64,000 nt of DNA, taken from contig JACKIV010000004.1 in NCBI GenBank assembly GCA_020638285.1, positions 62,001-126,000 of the forward strand, read 5' to 3'. The DNA comes from Rhodospirillales bacterium (GTDB taxonomy: Bacteria; Pseudomonadota; Alphaproteobacteria; Micavibrionales; Micavibrionaceae). The notes beneath the pieces are model-generated. The model was given only the letters and a program-made list of their open reading frames with translations. It ran no database searches and had not been told where the DNA came from. Shown in pieces: positions 42,301-50,282 of the stretch. Numbering within the stretch: the stretch's first letter is position 1; each line of letters opens with the position of its first letter. The translations under genes and the position numbers were made by a program.

Positions 42301-42609
42301 GGCAGCCGTTGTGGTTGTCGCATCCCCGATCGTGTTGGTATCCTGAATGCCATTGATCGTAGCGGAGGCATTTAACTGGACATCGTGAGCGTTCGATGCT
42401 TCTCCGGCTGCGCCCGTTCCGTTGGTGTTCGTCGCCCAGTCAAAAGCCGAGGTCGCAAGTTCGTCGGCGTCAAACACACCACTGTCATCGGCATCAATCG
42501 ACAGCTCATCAGCCGCATAGGCGGGGGAGACGGTCAAAGGCAGGGCGAACGCCGCGACGGCAACAAGGGCCGTTCCGGTCAGAAGGGCTTTTTTGAAGGT
42601 GGTGGTCAT
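39322..42609 (-). CDS. autotransporter outer-membrane beta-barrel protein
   Basis: A 1095-residue type V secreted protein. The signal peptide ends near AYAAD. The passenger (about residues 35-800) is Thr-, Gly-, Ala- and Asn-rich with beta-helix-like repeats. FxGTSAQTVSGTI occurs twice and is followed each time by V(T/S)F(S/D)GIIGGT. The C-terminal autotransporter beta-domain starts near GLRLWGQAFGS and ends with the signature RAAYKF. GGAG precedes the ATG. The passenger has no recognisable enzyme motif; it could be an adhesin or surface layer component. Followed by a strong terminator. Confidence 0.93.
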   Translation of the reverse strand: MTTTFKKALLTGTALVAVAAFALPLTVSPAYAADELSIDADDSGVFDADELATSAFDWATNTNGTGAAGEASNAHDVQLNASATINGIQDTNTIGDATTTTAAITSNAAGLTLIIDDSVNDDAAEAVTITGDITRGSQTLLNLTITGENTDATADVLNLDINGAIDLGTGTFTIDTDTNAGNAVNVTLSGNLTAGATVLKDDNAPITLTFDGTSAQTVSGTIDGETDADGNLVIANSSGVTFSGIIGGTRAMDLITVSKAGSASSATFSAAVSATATVLGNGAGTDTNTVTYDGSTAGFTVTGTVNGTAGDTDNVVVSGGNTIVQAGVWGGVSALDALSVTGTSTILDSNAALSATATTIGTGAKIDVGAGLLTSAVANSGTLLLSGTGGVTGAITGTGTLDVNEDADVTGNITQGSATIAEGKTLTVIGAASRTVTTDILLEDATSDGTDAGLTFDNGANTTTFTGDITVGIDGEGLITFANDTGATLAIVGDVGTSSKAVGGLTITDAAGAQTLTTTGNLYVDAISLGQDDTLQFVGTSAQTVSGTISGAGAGKGILTVGDGTTASDVTFDGIIGGTTLASATVSANATTRLNANTTVVGAFTNSGTTNIAIGKTLTAGSFAGTGTYNINIEDANASGTLTAADFGSLASAGAIDLGAETVNFNFTGNTATGAAVVLGTGGAASTTAATVTDNSFIYDAALAANGNNLELTVTRTALATASSTGNGQSVGAVLDTLTSTTDTQLLQIQDQIAQASTQSALNEVLEATTPTVDLGVTSTIINVTTQSIGLTDTRLASLRTGDETTGMAAGNVGRGLRLWGQAFGSTADQDHRDGVDGYEADTFGGAVGLDTTNLSDNAVIGVAFSYADSDIDSDNANNTQTDIGSYQVTVYGDYDIDERTFLSGQFAYAFNDIESTRYNVGGVSGLTANGDYDSNQFTIAGKLGRDYATDQGLTLSPALLADYTHLSIDDYTETGAGGANLDVNSDSLNILEIGVGVDASWLHQNMDGSYLKPAVHAAYRYDVIGDNVETTSTFTGGGAAFQTNGMDPARSTFNVGAGLSYMATNNWEFSANYDYEFKSDYGAHSGLVRAAYKF

Positions 42610-42906
42610 AGATGAGATCTCCTCACGGTTGGTTGAAGGACTTAAAACTTAAACCCGCGCAAAACAACCCGGATCACGCAATCCGGATTTCCCTGCGAAT
42701 TCTCTGGTGCTTTTCTTCTGAAACCCATGGTGGACGGTATGCCCCTTTAGAAAAATGGGAGAGAATCAAACTCCGGGATAAAATTTACCAGCGAACAGGG
42801 TGGGGTGCCAAGAAGCATCGTGCAGTTTCTGCCCTTTCCCCAAAAAGTGTGTTGCCTTTATGCACCACTTGTTTTCCAGAAAGACTTTGTCTTTACAGAA
42901 CTATAT

Positions 42907-45900
42907 TTAAGATTCGTAAAGATTACGCAGGCGCTGCTCTGCAATGACAAGCATTGGGAGGTCCAGTGTTGCCACGCGGCGCATATCTTGCAAAACAGGA
43001 TCGATGCGCGCGGACATATCGTCGTGTGTCGATAGCCATTCCTCAACGATTTTTGAGGCGTCGGTGGCTTTCTTCCCTTGTTTTCCGGGGATGTCGAGTA
43101 AAATGCGCGCGGCCAGAGCGGCTTGCGATGTGTATAATTCAGTGACCAGAGCTTCCAGCGCATCGGCCTTCCATCGGTCTTCGGTCTGGATATGTCGGGC
43201 CTGACGACGCAGCCAGTCAAAATGAAACCGGGCTCCTAACGCAAAATACAGGCGGCCCGTGGGCAAAACGTCGGCTTTTTGTGTCATTGCAATTTTTACA
43301 ATGTCGCAGGCCGGTGACAAGACAGGTAAAAGGGCGATTTTTTCGGCCAGATGTTCGGGCAGTCCGTCGCCTTTCCATGTGTCGAATCTGCGATCCGTCG
43401 AGGCGCGCAGATCGGCGGTTAGAAGGGGGGAGATTCCCGCGCGCAGGGCTTTGATTCCCTTGCAAAAAGCATCCATGGCTTTCTGGGAGCCCAGGGAATC
43501 GGACATGTGCGTCAGAAACCACGTAACAGCCACGCGCGCGAGTCCGATGATGTTTTCCAGCGCCTTGAGCTGAGTTCTGGCCGGGACTTTTCCATCCAGA
43601 GATTCAATTTGCGCCCAAAGCGAGGGAAAGTCGAAAGCGGTCCGTGTGACCAGAAAGGCGCGGGCAACGGTGGCGGCGTCGCAGCCCGTTTTCAACATGC
43701 GAGATTTGACGAAAGTCGGGCCCATCCGATTGGTGATGTCGTTGGCAAGGCTCGTGGCCACGATCTCGCGTCCGAGACGATGTGCCAAAATATTCTTTTC
43801 ATATTTCTTTCGAAGTGGTGCCGGGAAATAGTCAAAAAGCCATGTGGCCATGTCAGGGGAATCCGGGATGTTGCTGTCCAGAATATCTCGCGTAAACAGA
43901 ATTTTGGCGTGCGAGAGCAGGATAGCGAGTTCCGGGCGGGTGAGCCCCTTGCCCTCATGTATCCGGTCCTGAAGAGCCTCCTCGTCCGGCAGGGATTCCA
44001 GATCCCGGCGCAGGCCGTGTTCCCGTTCCAGATCGGCGATGAAATCGCCATGAATCTGGATGTTTTCGGCGGCAGCAAGTTCGGCCAGAGAAAGGGCTTG
44101 AGTCTGTTGATAGTTGTTATGGAGTACAAGCGTTGAGACTTCATCCGTCATGGATTCAAGGAGGCGATTGCGGGCTTTCAGGGTCAGTTTTGAGTCCTTT
44201 CCAGCCATGGCTGCGGCCAGAAGAATTTTGATATTGACTTCGTGGTCCGAGCAATCGACGCCCCCGGAATTGTCTACAAAATCGGTATTCAATCGCCCGC
44301 CCTTTTCGGCGTATTCGATCCGGGCGCGTTGAGTCATGGCCAGATTTGCGCCTTCGCCAATGACTCGTGCGCGAAGACCCGGTGCGCTGATCCGCAGGGA
44401 ATCGTTGCTCTTGTCCCCGACATCGGCGTGCGTTTCGCGGCTTGATTTGATGTAAGTTCCGATCCCGCCAAACCAGAGCAGGTCCGTGGGGGCACGGAGC
44501 AGCGCCCGGATTAACTCGGCTGGCGTCACCCGGTCGCGATCGAAATCGAGACTTGTTTTAATCTCTGGCGTGAGCAACAGGTTTTTATCCGAGCGAGCGT
44601 AAATCCGTCCGCCGGGAGAAAGTTTCGCCAGATCATAGTGATCCCAGCCCAGAACCGAATCAAAGAGACGTTTGCGTTCTGCAAAGCTGATCGACGGGTC
44701 CGGATTGGGGTCGCAGAAAATGTGGACATGATTGAACGCGCCGACAAGCCGGATTTTATCGGACAGAATCATGCCGTTTCCAAAAACATCGCCGGCCATG
44801 TCTCCCACGCCGATGACATTGAAAGGTGTGGTCTGTGTGTCGTGGCCCAGTTCGCGGAAATGGCGCTTGACGGACTCCCATGCGCCTTTGGCGGTAATGC
44901 CCATATGCTTGTGGTCATAACCTGACGATCCGCCGGAGGCAAAGGCATCGGCAAGCCAAAACCCGTACTGCGCCGATAGCGCATTGGCGATGTCGGAAAA
45001 GCTGGCCGTTCCCTTGTCTGCGGCGACGACCAGATAGGGGTCGTCTTCGTCTCGGCGCACGACGTTTGGCGGCGGAACGATCCGGTTCCCGATCCGATTG
45101 TCTGTCAGGTCCAAAAGTCCGCAGATAAGAGTTTGGTAACAAGCAATGGCTTCATTGCGCAGGGCCTTGGGCGAGGGGTCTGCCGGAGGGGCTTTGAGAA
45201 CGAATCCACCTTTGGCCCCTACGGGGACAATGATGGCGTTTTTGACCATCTGGGCTTTCATCAGGCCCAGAATCTCGGTACGAAAATCTTCAGGGCGGTC
45301 AGACCATCGAATGCCGCCGCGCGCGATTTTATCCCCGCGCAGATGGATGCCTTCCATGCGGGGAGAGTAAACAAAGATTTCCATGAAGGGGCGCGGCTCA
45401 GGCAAATCCGGGATGTCTCGGCTGTTCATTTTGACAGACAGATAGGGTTTTGTCTGGCCCTTGTCGTCTGTCTGAAAGAAATTCGTGCGCACCGTGGATT
45501 CGATCAAACTGAGAATCATCCGTAAAATCCGGTCCTGATCGCCAGACTCTACGGATTCGAGGTCGTGGTCGATGGCCAGAGCCTCGCCTGCCGCAAGCAT
45601 GTCGGCTTTGTCCCGGTTTGCCGGGTCGAACTGCGCATAAAACAGGGAAACAAGTCGGCGGGCAATGGTCGGGTGATCGGTCAGGGCGCGCCTGATGTAA
45701 TTGCGGCTGAACGGATAGTTGATCTGTCTGAGATAATGAACATAGCATCGCAGGACCATAATGTCTCGCCAGGGCAGCGCTGCAGACAGGACGAGTTGGT
45801 TCAATGGATCATTTTCGGTTTCCCTGAACCATGTTTTTTCCAGCAGAAACTCAAAGTGGGCCTTGATTTCCTCCAGAGGCAAAGTGTTCGGGGCGGAAAC

Positions 45901-47694
45901 ATGGAAGTCCTGAAGCCAGACTGTCTCCGGCGCGCCTTTCCCGGTGTCCGGTGTAATCTCATAAGGGATTTCCGCAACAACGCGCAAGCCAGAATTTTCC
46001 AGAATCGGGAGAATGTCTGAAAGAGGCACAGGGTGCGTGGGCGCACAGATTTTCAGGCAATAATCCGCAGGTTCGCCCGCGAATTGCTCTCTGGCGCGCT
46101 CGGGTGCGTCCTCGTCGCCGAAGGGGCGTAAATCCAGCGCGATTTTCCTGTTTTCCAGCGTTCTTTCAATGACATCAATATCACGCAGGGCTTCACGCGG
46201 AGAGAGGGTTTCCTGATAGGCAATCGGGAAAGCTTCCCGATAACGGGCATGAAGCGCCAGCGTTTCGTCCTTTCGACCCAGAGCATCAGTCAGGGCGCTT
46301 TCTATTTGTTCAGACCATGTGCGGCCTTCTTCCTGAAGCCGTGCTTCCAGACTCGCCGGATTAAATCTCGGTGGATTCTTTGGGTCAATCTGAACGACGA
46401 ACATGACACGCGCAAAGACAGAATCATCAAGCGTTGTATAAAAATCGCTGCACGTTCCTTTCAGAGAGTTTTCCAGAACTGTCTGAAGGCGAAGCCTCAG
46501 GCGCGTTTCGTATCGGTCGCGCGGGACATAAACCAGACACGATACGTACCGTCCGAATGGGTCGCGGCGGGTGTGCAGGGCAATCCTCTGGCGTTCCTGT
46601 AGTCCGAGGATGCCCATTGCGGTTTTTTCAAGGTCTGTGACTTCGATCTGGAACAGTTCGTCACGCGGGTATTTTTCCAGAACATGCTTCAGGGCGCGCC
46701 AGTTATGCGACCCCGGCCTGAAGCCGGTTCGCGCTACAACGGCATCAACCTTGGCGCGCAGCCACGGGATATCTTCCACGCTGCGCGAATAGGTGACGGA
46801 AGTAAAGAGTCCGACGAACAGTCTCTCGCCTTTCACCGTGCCGTCCGGAGCGTAGATTTTGACGGCGATAGTGTCCATAGGAACAGCGCGATGGATGGTC
46901 GAGCGTCGGTTGGTTTTGGAAATGGACAAAGCCGGTTGATTTCGGCGCAGACGTGTCAGATGGTCCGGCAGGCTGTAGTCCGCCCCTGAAATATAAGCAG
47001 GTTTTCGGGCATCGCTCAAAACACCCAGGCCGCTGTTTTTGACAATGGCGCTGTGGACGGTCCCATTCTTTTCAGAGAATCGATATTCGCGATAGCCAAG
47101 CAATGTAAAATTATTGTCGATCATATAATCCAGAAAGGCGCAGGATTCCGTCTGGTCGGATTTGGCATTTTTCTCCGGCATGGACAGGTCGTTGCGCGCA
47201 GATTTCAGGTGGCTCAGCATCGCGGACCAGTCCCGGTTTGCGAGACGGACATCCCTCAGGACTTCCTCCAGCCCTTCGCGTAAATGCGCCGAGGCCGTAT
47301 CAGTCAGGGCGCAACTCAGGCGGACATGGATATGGGATGTTTTCTCGATAATCGGGTGGATGATGCAGGCAATCAGATATCCCTGGCGGTTAATTTCTGC
47401 CGCGACCGAGTCGATCAAAAAGGCCATATCGTCGCCGATAATATCGATCGCGGTCCATGCTGTCTTTCCTTCATGAGGGGCTGTCGTCACTACGTTCAGG
47501 ATCGTTGCGCCTGTTTTTCGTTCCTTTCCCCAGGACCAGTGTCGTTTGAGAATGGCTGTTAATGCCTCCGGTGTGAACAGATCCAGATCGCTTGTGTCCG
47601 TTCTCGCAAAAAAACGCGAAGCGAAGGTTTTTAATGCAGCTGGCGCTTTTTGAGGAAGAAAATTGACGTTGTTCCGGAGAAGGGTGTCGGGCAT
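42907..47694 (-). CDS. NAD-specific glutamate dehydrogenase (large 180-kDa type)
   Basis: A 1595-residue enzyme that oxidises glutamate to 2-oxoglutarate, linking amino-acid use to the TCA cycle. Length and features match the bacterial L-GDH180 family. A long N-terminal regulatory region precedes the catalytic core, with RGGIRWSDRPEDFRTEILGL, KMVKN-like QMVKNAIIVPVGAKGGFV and GVGDMAGDVFGNGM. The C-terminal region has IGEGANLAMTQRARIEYAEKGG. It occupies almost 5 kb alone, with about 300 bases before the autotransporter start. No ribosome site stands out before the ATG. Confidence 0.96.
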   Translation of the reverse strand: MPDTLLRNNVNFLPQKAPAALKTFASRFFARTDTSDLDLFTPEALTAILKRHWSWGKERKTGATILNVVTTAPHEGKTAWTAIDIIGDDMAFLIDSVAAEINRQGYLIACIIHPIIEKTSHIHVRLSCALTDTASAHLREGLEEVLRDVRLANRDWSAMLSHLKSARNDLSMPEKNAKSDQTESCAFLDYMIDNNFTLLGYREYRFSEKNGTVHSAIVKNSGLGVLSDARKPAYISGADYSLPDHLTRLRRNQPALSISKTNRRSTIHRAVPMDTIAVKIYAPDGTVKGERLFVGLFTSVTYSRSVEDIPWLRAKVDAVVARTGFRPGSHNWRALKHVLEKYPRDELFQIEVTDLEKTAMGILGLQERQRIALHTRRDPFGRYVSCLVYVPRDRYETRLRLRLQTVLENSLKGTCSDFYTTLDDSVFARVMFVVQIDPKNPPRFNPASLEARLQEEGRTWSEQIESALTDALGRKDETLALHARYREAFPIAYQETLSPREALRDIDVIERTLENRKIALDLRPFGDEDAPERAREQFAGEPADYCLKICAPTHPVPLSDILPILENSGLRVVAEIPYEITPDTGKGAPETVWLQDFHVSAPNTLPLEEIKAHFEFLLEKTWFRETENDPLNQLVLSAALPWRDIMVLRCYVHYLRQINYPFSRNYIRRALTDHPTIARRLVSLFYAQFDPANRDKADMLAAGEALAIDHDLESVESGDQDRILRMILSLIESTVRTNFFQTDDKGQTKPYLSVKMNSRDIPDLPEPRPFMEIFVYSPRMEGIHLRGDKIARGGIRWSDRPEDFRTEILGLMKAQMVKNAIIVPVGAKGGFVLKAPPADPSPKALRNEAIACYQTLICGLLDLTDNRIGNRIVPPPNVVRRDEDDPYLVVAADKGTASFSDIANALSAQYGFWLADAFASGGSSGYDHKHMGITAKGAWESVKRHFRELGHDTQTTPFNVIGVGDMAGDVFGNGMILSDKIRLVGAFNHVHIFCDPNPDPSISFAERKRLFDSVLGWDHYDLAKLSPGGRIYARSDKNLLLTPEIKTSLDFDRDRVTPAELIRALLRAPTDLLWFGGIGTYIKSSRETHADVGDKSNDSLRISAPGLRARVIGEGANLAMTQRARIEYAEKGGRLNTDFVDNSGGVDCSDHEVNIKILLAAAMAGKDSKLTLKARNRLLESMTDEVSTLVLHNNYQQTQALSLAELAAAENIQIHGDFIADLEREHGLRRDLESLPDEEALQDRIHEGKGLTRPELAILLSHAKILFTRDILDSNIPDSPDMATWLFDYFPAPLRKKYEKNILAHRLGREIVATSLANDITNRMGPTFVKSRMLKTGCDAATVARAFLVTRTAFDFPSLWAQIESLDGKVPARTQLKALENIIGLARVAVTWFLTHMSDSLGSQKAMDAFCKGIKALRAGISPLLTADLRASTDRRFDTWKGDGLPEHLAEKIALLPVLSPACDIVKIAMTQKADVLPTGRLYFALGARFHFDWLRRQARHIQTEDRWKADALEALVTELYTSQAALAARILLDIPGKQGKKATDASKIVEEWLSTHDDMSARIDPVLQDMRRVATLDLPMLVIAEQRLRNLYES

Positions 47695-47803
47695 AGGGGG
47701 CCTGTTTTTTTAAAGGCGAATGTGTCGGGTTGAGCAGGGCGGAAAAAAGAACGCTCACGGTACAGGGCTCGCCAATCAATCCTAAGCTCTTTCCCTTGGC
47801 GCA

Positions 47804-49630
47804 TCAAGGGGGAGGCTTTTCTTGATGACGATCTTTTTTAGCAGGAGGATCCGCCCACCAGACTTCCGGAGAAAGTCCGTAAAGCGGTGTTTCTTCGGGG
47901 TGATGGAGGGTATTTTGGTAGGCGACAAAGTCAGATCCCGTATGGAAAAGAGGGATAATATAATATCCGTAAGTCAGGACACGGTCCAGCGCACGGACCC
48001 GCGCGACAAGATCTGAGCGCGTGGGGGATTCTGTAATAGATGCGATCAGGGAATCGACGGCGGGGTCGCAGATTCCGGCATAGTTCATGCGGCTTTTCTC
48101 TTTTGCGGCCGCGCAGCCCCAGTACAGGGCCTGCTCTGTTCCCGGCGACAGAGAGGACATCCAGTCATACAAAACCATGTCATAATCATAATCGCGCAAA
48201 CGATCCAGAAAGGTTGCCGAATCCGGTGCGCGGAGTGAGGCCTGAATTCCCACGCGTTTGAGGGATTGAACAAAAGACAGGGCAATTTTTTCGTCTTCTG
48301 CCGTGCTGACCAAAATCTGGAAAGACAAGGGTTTTCCATTTTTGGCCCGGATGCCTTTTTCAACGGCCCATCCGGCGGCGCGCAGCAAGGCATCGGCGCG
48401 GCGTACGGAGTCTCGCTTCCGGGCGGGGGTTTCTTCCGGTGGGGCCCAGGCAGAATCGAAAACACCTTCCGGGATCTTTCCACGCCAAGGGTCCAAAACA
48501 ATCCGTTCGGCAGGTGAAGGCGGTCCGCGGGCGGACAGTTCCGAGTTCGGATAATAACTGGAAATCCGCTTTACCTTGCCGTGAAACAGGGTCCTGTTCA
48601 TCCATTCGAAATCAGGCAGAAGGCTCAAAGCCTCGCGCACGCGCGGGTCGTCAAAGGGAGGGCGGCGCGTGTTGAAGATCAGGGCGCGCAGGCGTTCGGG
48701 TCTGCCGTGGGCAAGAGACTCACGAACCACGCGTCCATCCTTGGCCGATGGAAAATCGTAGGCGGATTCCCATTTGGCCGGGTCCGTCTCACGCCGGAAA
48801 TTCAAATCTCCTGCTTTGAAAGCTTGAAACGCCACCGAATCATCCCGGTAATAATCGTAAATGATACGGTCAAAATTAAAATGCCCTCGTGCGGCGGGAT
48901 TGTCGGCAGCCCAGTAGTCCGGGACCCGCTCATAGACAACCCGGCGCCCCGGATCGACTTGTGCGATGCGGTAAGGTCCGTTGGTAAGCGGGGTGGTTAG
49001 AATTCCGGCATTGAAGTCTCGCCCTTCCCAGAATTTTCTCGACAGGACTGGCATCATGGCCAGAATCAGGGCTGTCTCCTGATCGTATCCGGGGCCAAAA
49101 GAGAGATGGACGGTTAAATCATCTATTTTTTCCTCTTTGTTCACAAGCCCATAAATCCGGCGCATGTTGGCCCGCCCTTGCGCACGCAGGGTTTTGAGTG
49201 AAAAGAGGACGTCATCGGCAGTAATGGGAGATCCATCGTGAAAACGGGCTTTGGGGTCAAGATAGAACGTCACAGCGTCTCGATTTACGGAAACCTCGAC
49301 GCGGCGGGCGATAAGGGGGTATAATGTGAAAGGATCGTCCCAACTGCGGGCCATGAGACGATCGAACGCCAGATTGAGGCCCTGTGCAGATTTTCCTTTC
49401 AAAGAGAAAGGGTTGAGCGTATCAAATGTTCCAATCGCTGCGGTTTTCATCTCTCCGCCCTTGGGGGCGTCGGGGTTGGCGCGGTCCAGAGCAACGGGCG
49501 GCGGAGGAGGCGTTCCGTGCATGGCAATTCCCGCTCCTTCTGCGCTTATGGCGGGTTGGAGGGGTATTCCTGCCAGAAACAGCAGGGATAAAGCGAGCAT
49601 GAAAAGTCTTGGAACAAACATGGAACGCAT
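47804..49630 (-). CDS. extracellular solute-binding protein (family 5, YejA-like)
   Basis: A 608-residue periplasmic oligopeptide-binding protein of an ABC importer. A signal peptide (LFMLALSLLFLAGIPL) precedes the family 5 fold, with GGEMKTAAIGTFDTLNPF, FHDGSPITADDVLFSL, ITTPLTNGPYRI-like and PDYWAAD motifs. Overall length and sequence style match YejA-type binding proteins. No permease or ATPase gene follows in this window. The start overlaps the divergent macro-domain gene by eleven bases; an ATG at 49621 is an alternative. Confidence 0.9.
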   Translation of the reverse strand: MRSMFVPRLFMLALSLLFLAGIPLQPAISAEGAGIAMHGTPPPPPVALDRANPDAPKGGEMKTAAIGTFDTLNPFSLKGKSAQGLNLAFDRLMARSWDDPFTLYPLIARRVEVSVNRDAVTFYLDPKARFHDGSPITADDVLFSLKTLRAQGRANMRRIYGLVNKEEKIDDLTVHLSFGPGYDQETALILAMMPVLSRKFWEGRDFNAGILTTPLTNGPYRIAQVDPGRRVVYERVPDYWAADNPAARGHFNFDRIIYDYYRDDSVAFQAFKAGDLNFRRETDPAKWESAYDFPSAKDGRVVRESLAHGRPERLRALIFNTRRPPFDDPRVREALSLLPDFEWMNRTLFHGKVKRISSYYPNSELSARGPPSPAERIVLDPWRGKIPEGVFDSAWAPPEETPARKRDSVRRADALLRAAGWAVEKGIRAKNGKPLSFQILVSTAEDEKIALSFVQSLKRVGIQASLRAPDSATFLDRLRDYDYDMVLYDWMSSLSPGTEQALYWGCAAAKEKSRMNYAGICDPAVDSLIASITESPTRSDLVARVRALDRVLTYGYYIIPLFHTGSDFVAYQNTLHHPEETPLYGLSPEVWWADPPAKKDRHQEKPPP

Positions 49631-50213
49631 CGTAGCAAAGCCGGAGGACTCCGCCAACAGTTTTATCGCGCTTTCACAAAGAATCCGGATTGTGGTCGGA
49701 GATGTTTTAAAGTTTCCTGGCGATGCGCTTGTGACGGTGATTCCGGAAACATTGCGAATTCATCGGTCTTTTAACCACAGGTTGATCGCTGCGGCGGGCG
49801 AGGCTCTGGATGATTTCGTCGTTGAGCATATTGATTGCCCGCACCCGGGGGATACGTTTTCCGTGCCCGGTTTTAGTTTGCGGACACAACATGTCTTGTT
49901 TGCCGTTGTGCCGGACTGGAAAAGCGATTTTGAAAAAGAAGATCGACATCTTTTGAATTGTTATCGCGGTGCGCTGGATATGGCGGCGAGGATGGGGCTC
50001 AAACGCCTCGTTTTTCCCGATTTTCTGGCAGGTGAGGGAGAGTTTCCGGACAACCGCGCCATTCGTTTGGCCGTTCAGGGGATTATGGATCGTTTGCGCG
50101 ATCCGCTGGAAGAGGTCTGGATTGTTTGTAAAACACAGGATGTTGCAGACGCATATCAGAGCAGGCTGACTTTGGTCCGAAAGCGCAGAGCTAGTCCTTC
50201 CGTTGAAACATAG
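49620..50213 (+). CDS. divergent macro-domain protein
   Basis: A 197-residue cytoplasmic protein with the layout of a macro (ADP-ribose-binding) domain. It has IRIVVGDVLKFPGDALV where typical members have GDIT...DAIVNA, a helix RLIAAAGEALDD, GDTFSVPGFSLRTQHVLFAVVPDW, LLNCYRGALDMAARMG, and the FPDFLAGEGEFP segment. The NAAN Asn and the GGG loop are replaced (VTVIPETLRI), so classic hydrolase activity is doubtful. GGAACAAAC precedes the ATG, which overlaps the divergent binding-protein start. Similarity is by eye. Confidence 0.75.
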   Translation: MERIVAKPEDSANSFIALSQRIRIVVGDVLKFPGDALVTVIPETLRIHRSFNHRLIAAAGEALDDFVVEHIDCPHPGDTFSVPGFSLRTQHVLFAVVPDWKSDFEKEDRHLLNCYRGALDMAARMGLKRLVFPDFLAGEGEFPDNRAIRLAVQGIMDRLRDPLEEVWIVCKTQDVADAYQSRLTLVRKRRASPSVET

Positions 50214-50246
50214 AAAAAAGAAGGGGCCGATTTCCATCCGCCCCTT
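50211..50246 (-). terminator. terminator of ppdK
   Basis: The minus strand reads AAGGGGC, a 12-base loop, then GCCCCTT followed by CTTTTTTCT. It lies about 37 bases past the ppdK stop. The plus strand can also form the stem and may end the macro-domain transcript, though with a weaker T-run. Confidence 0.75.
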
Positions 50247-50282
50247 CCTGCTTATGTGTATCTGCGCGAAGTTATCTCCCTG

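Noticed and set aside
41365..42375. Plus-strand open frames opposite the autotransporter
   Set aside because: The autotransporter has a signal peptide, repeats and a beta-domain on the minus strand. The opposite frames are low-complexity mirrors.
42880..42894. Hairpin AAAGAC-TTT-GTCTTT just past the NAD-glutamate dehydrogenase stop
   Set aside because: The stem is AT-rich and short and has no T-run on the minus strand, so I do not call it a terminator. The rest of 42610-42906 shows no gene or other structure I can support.
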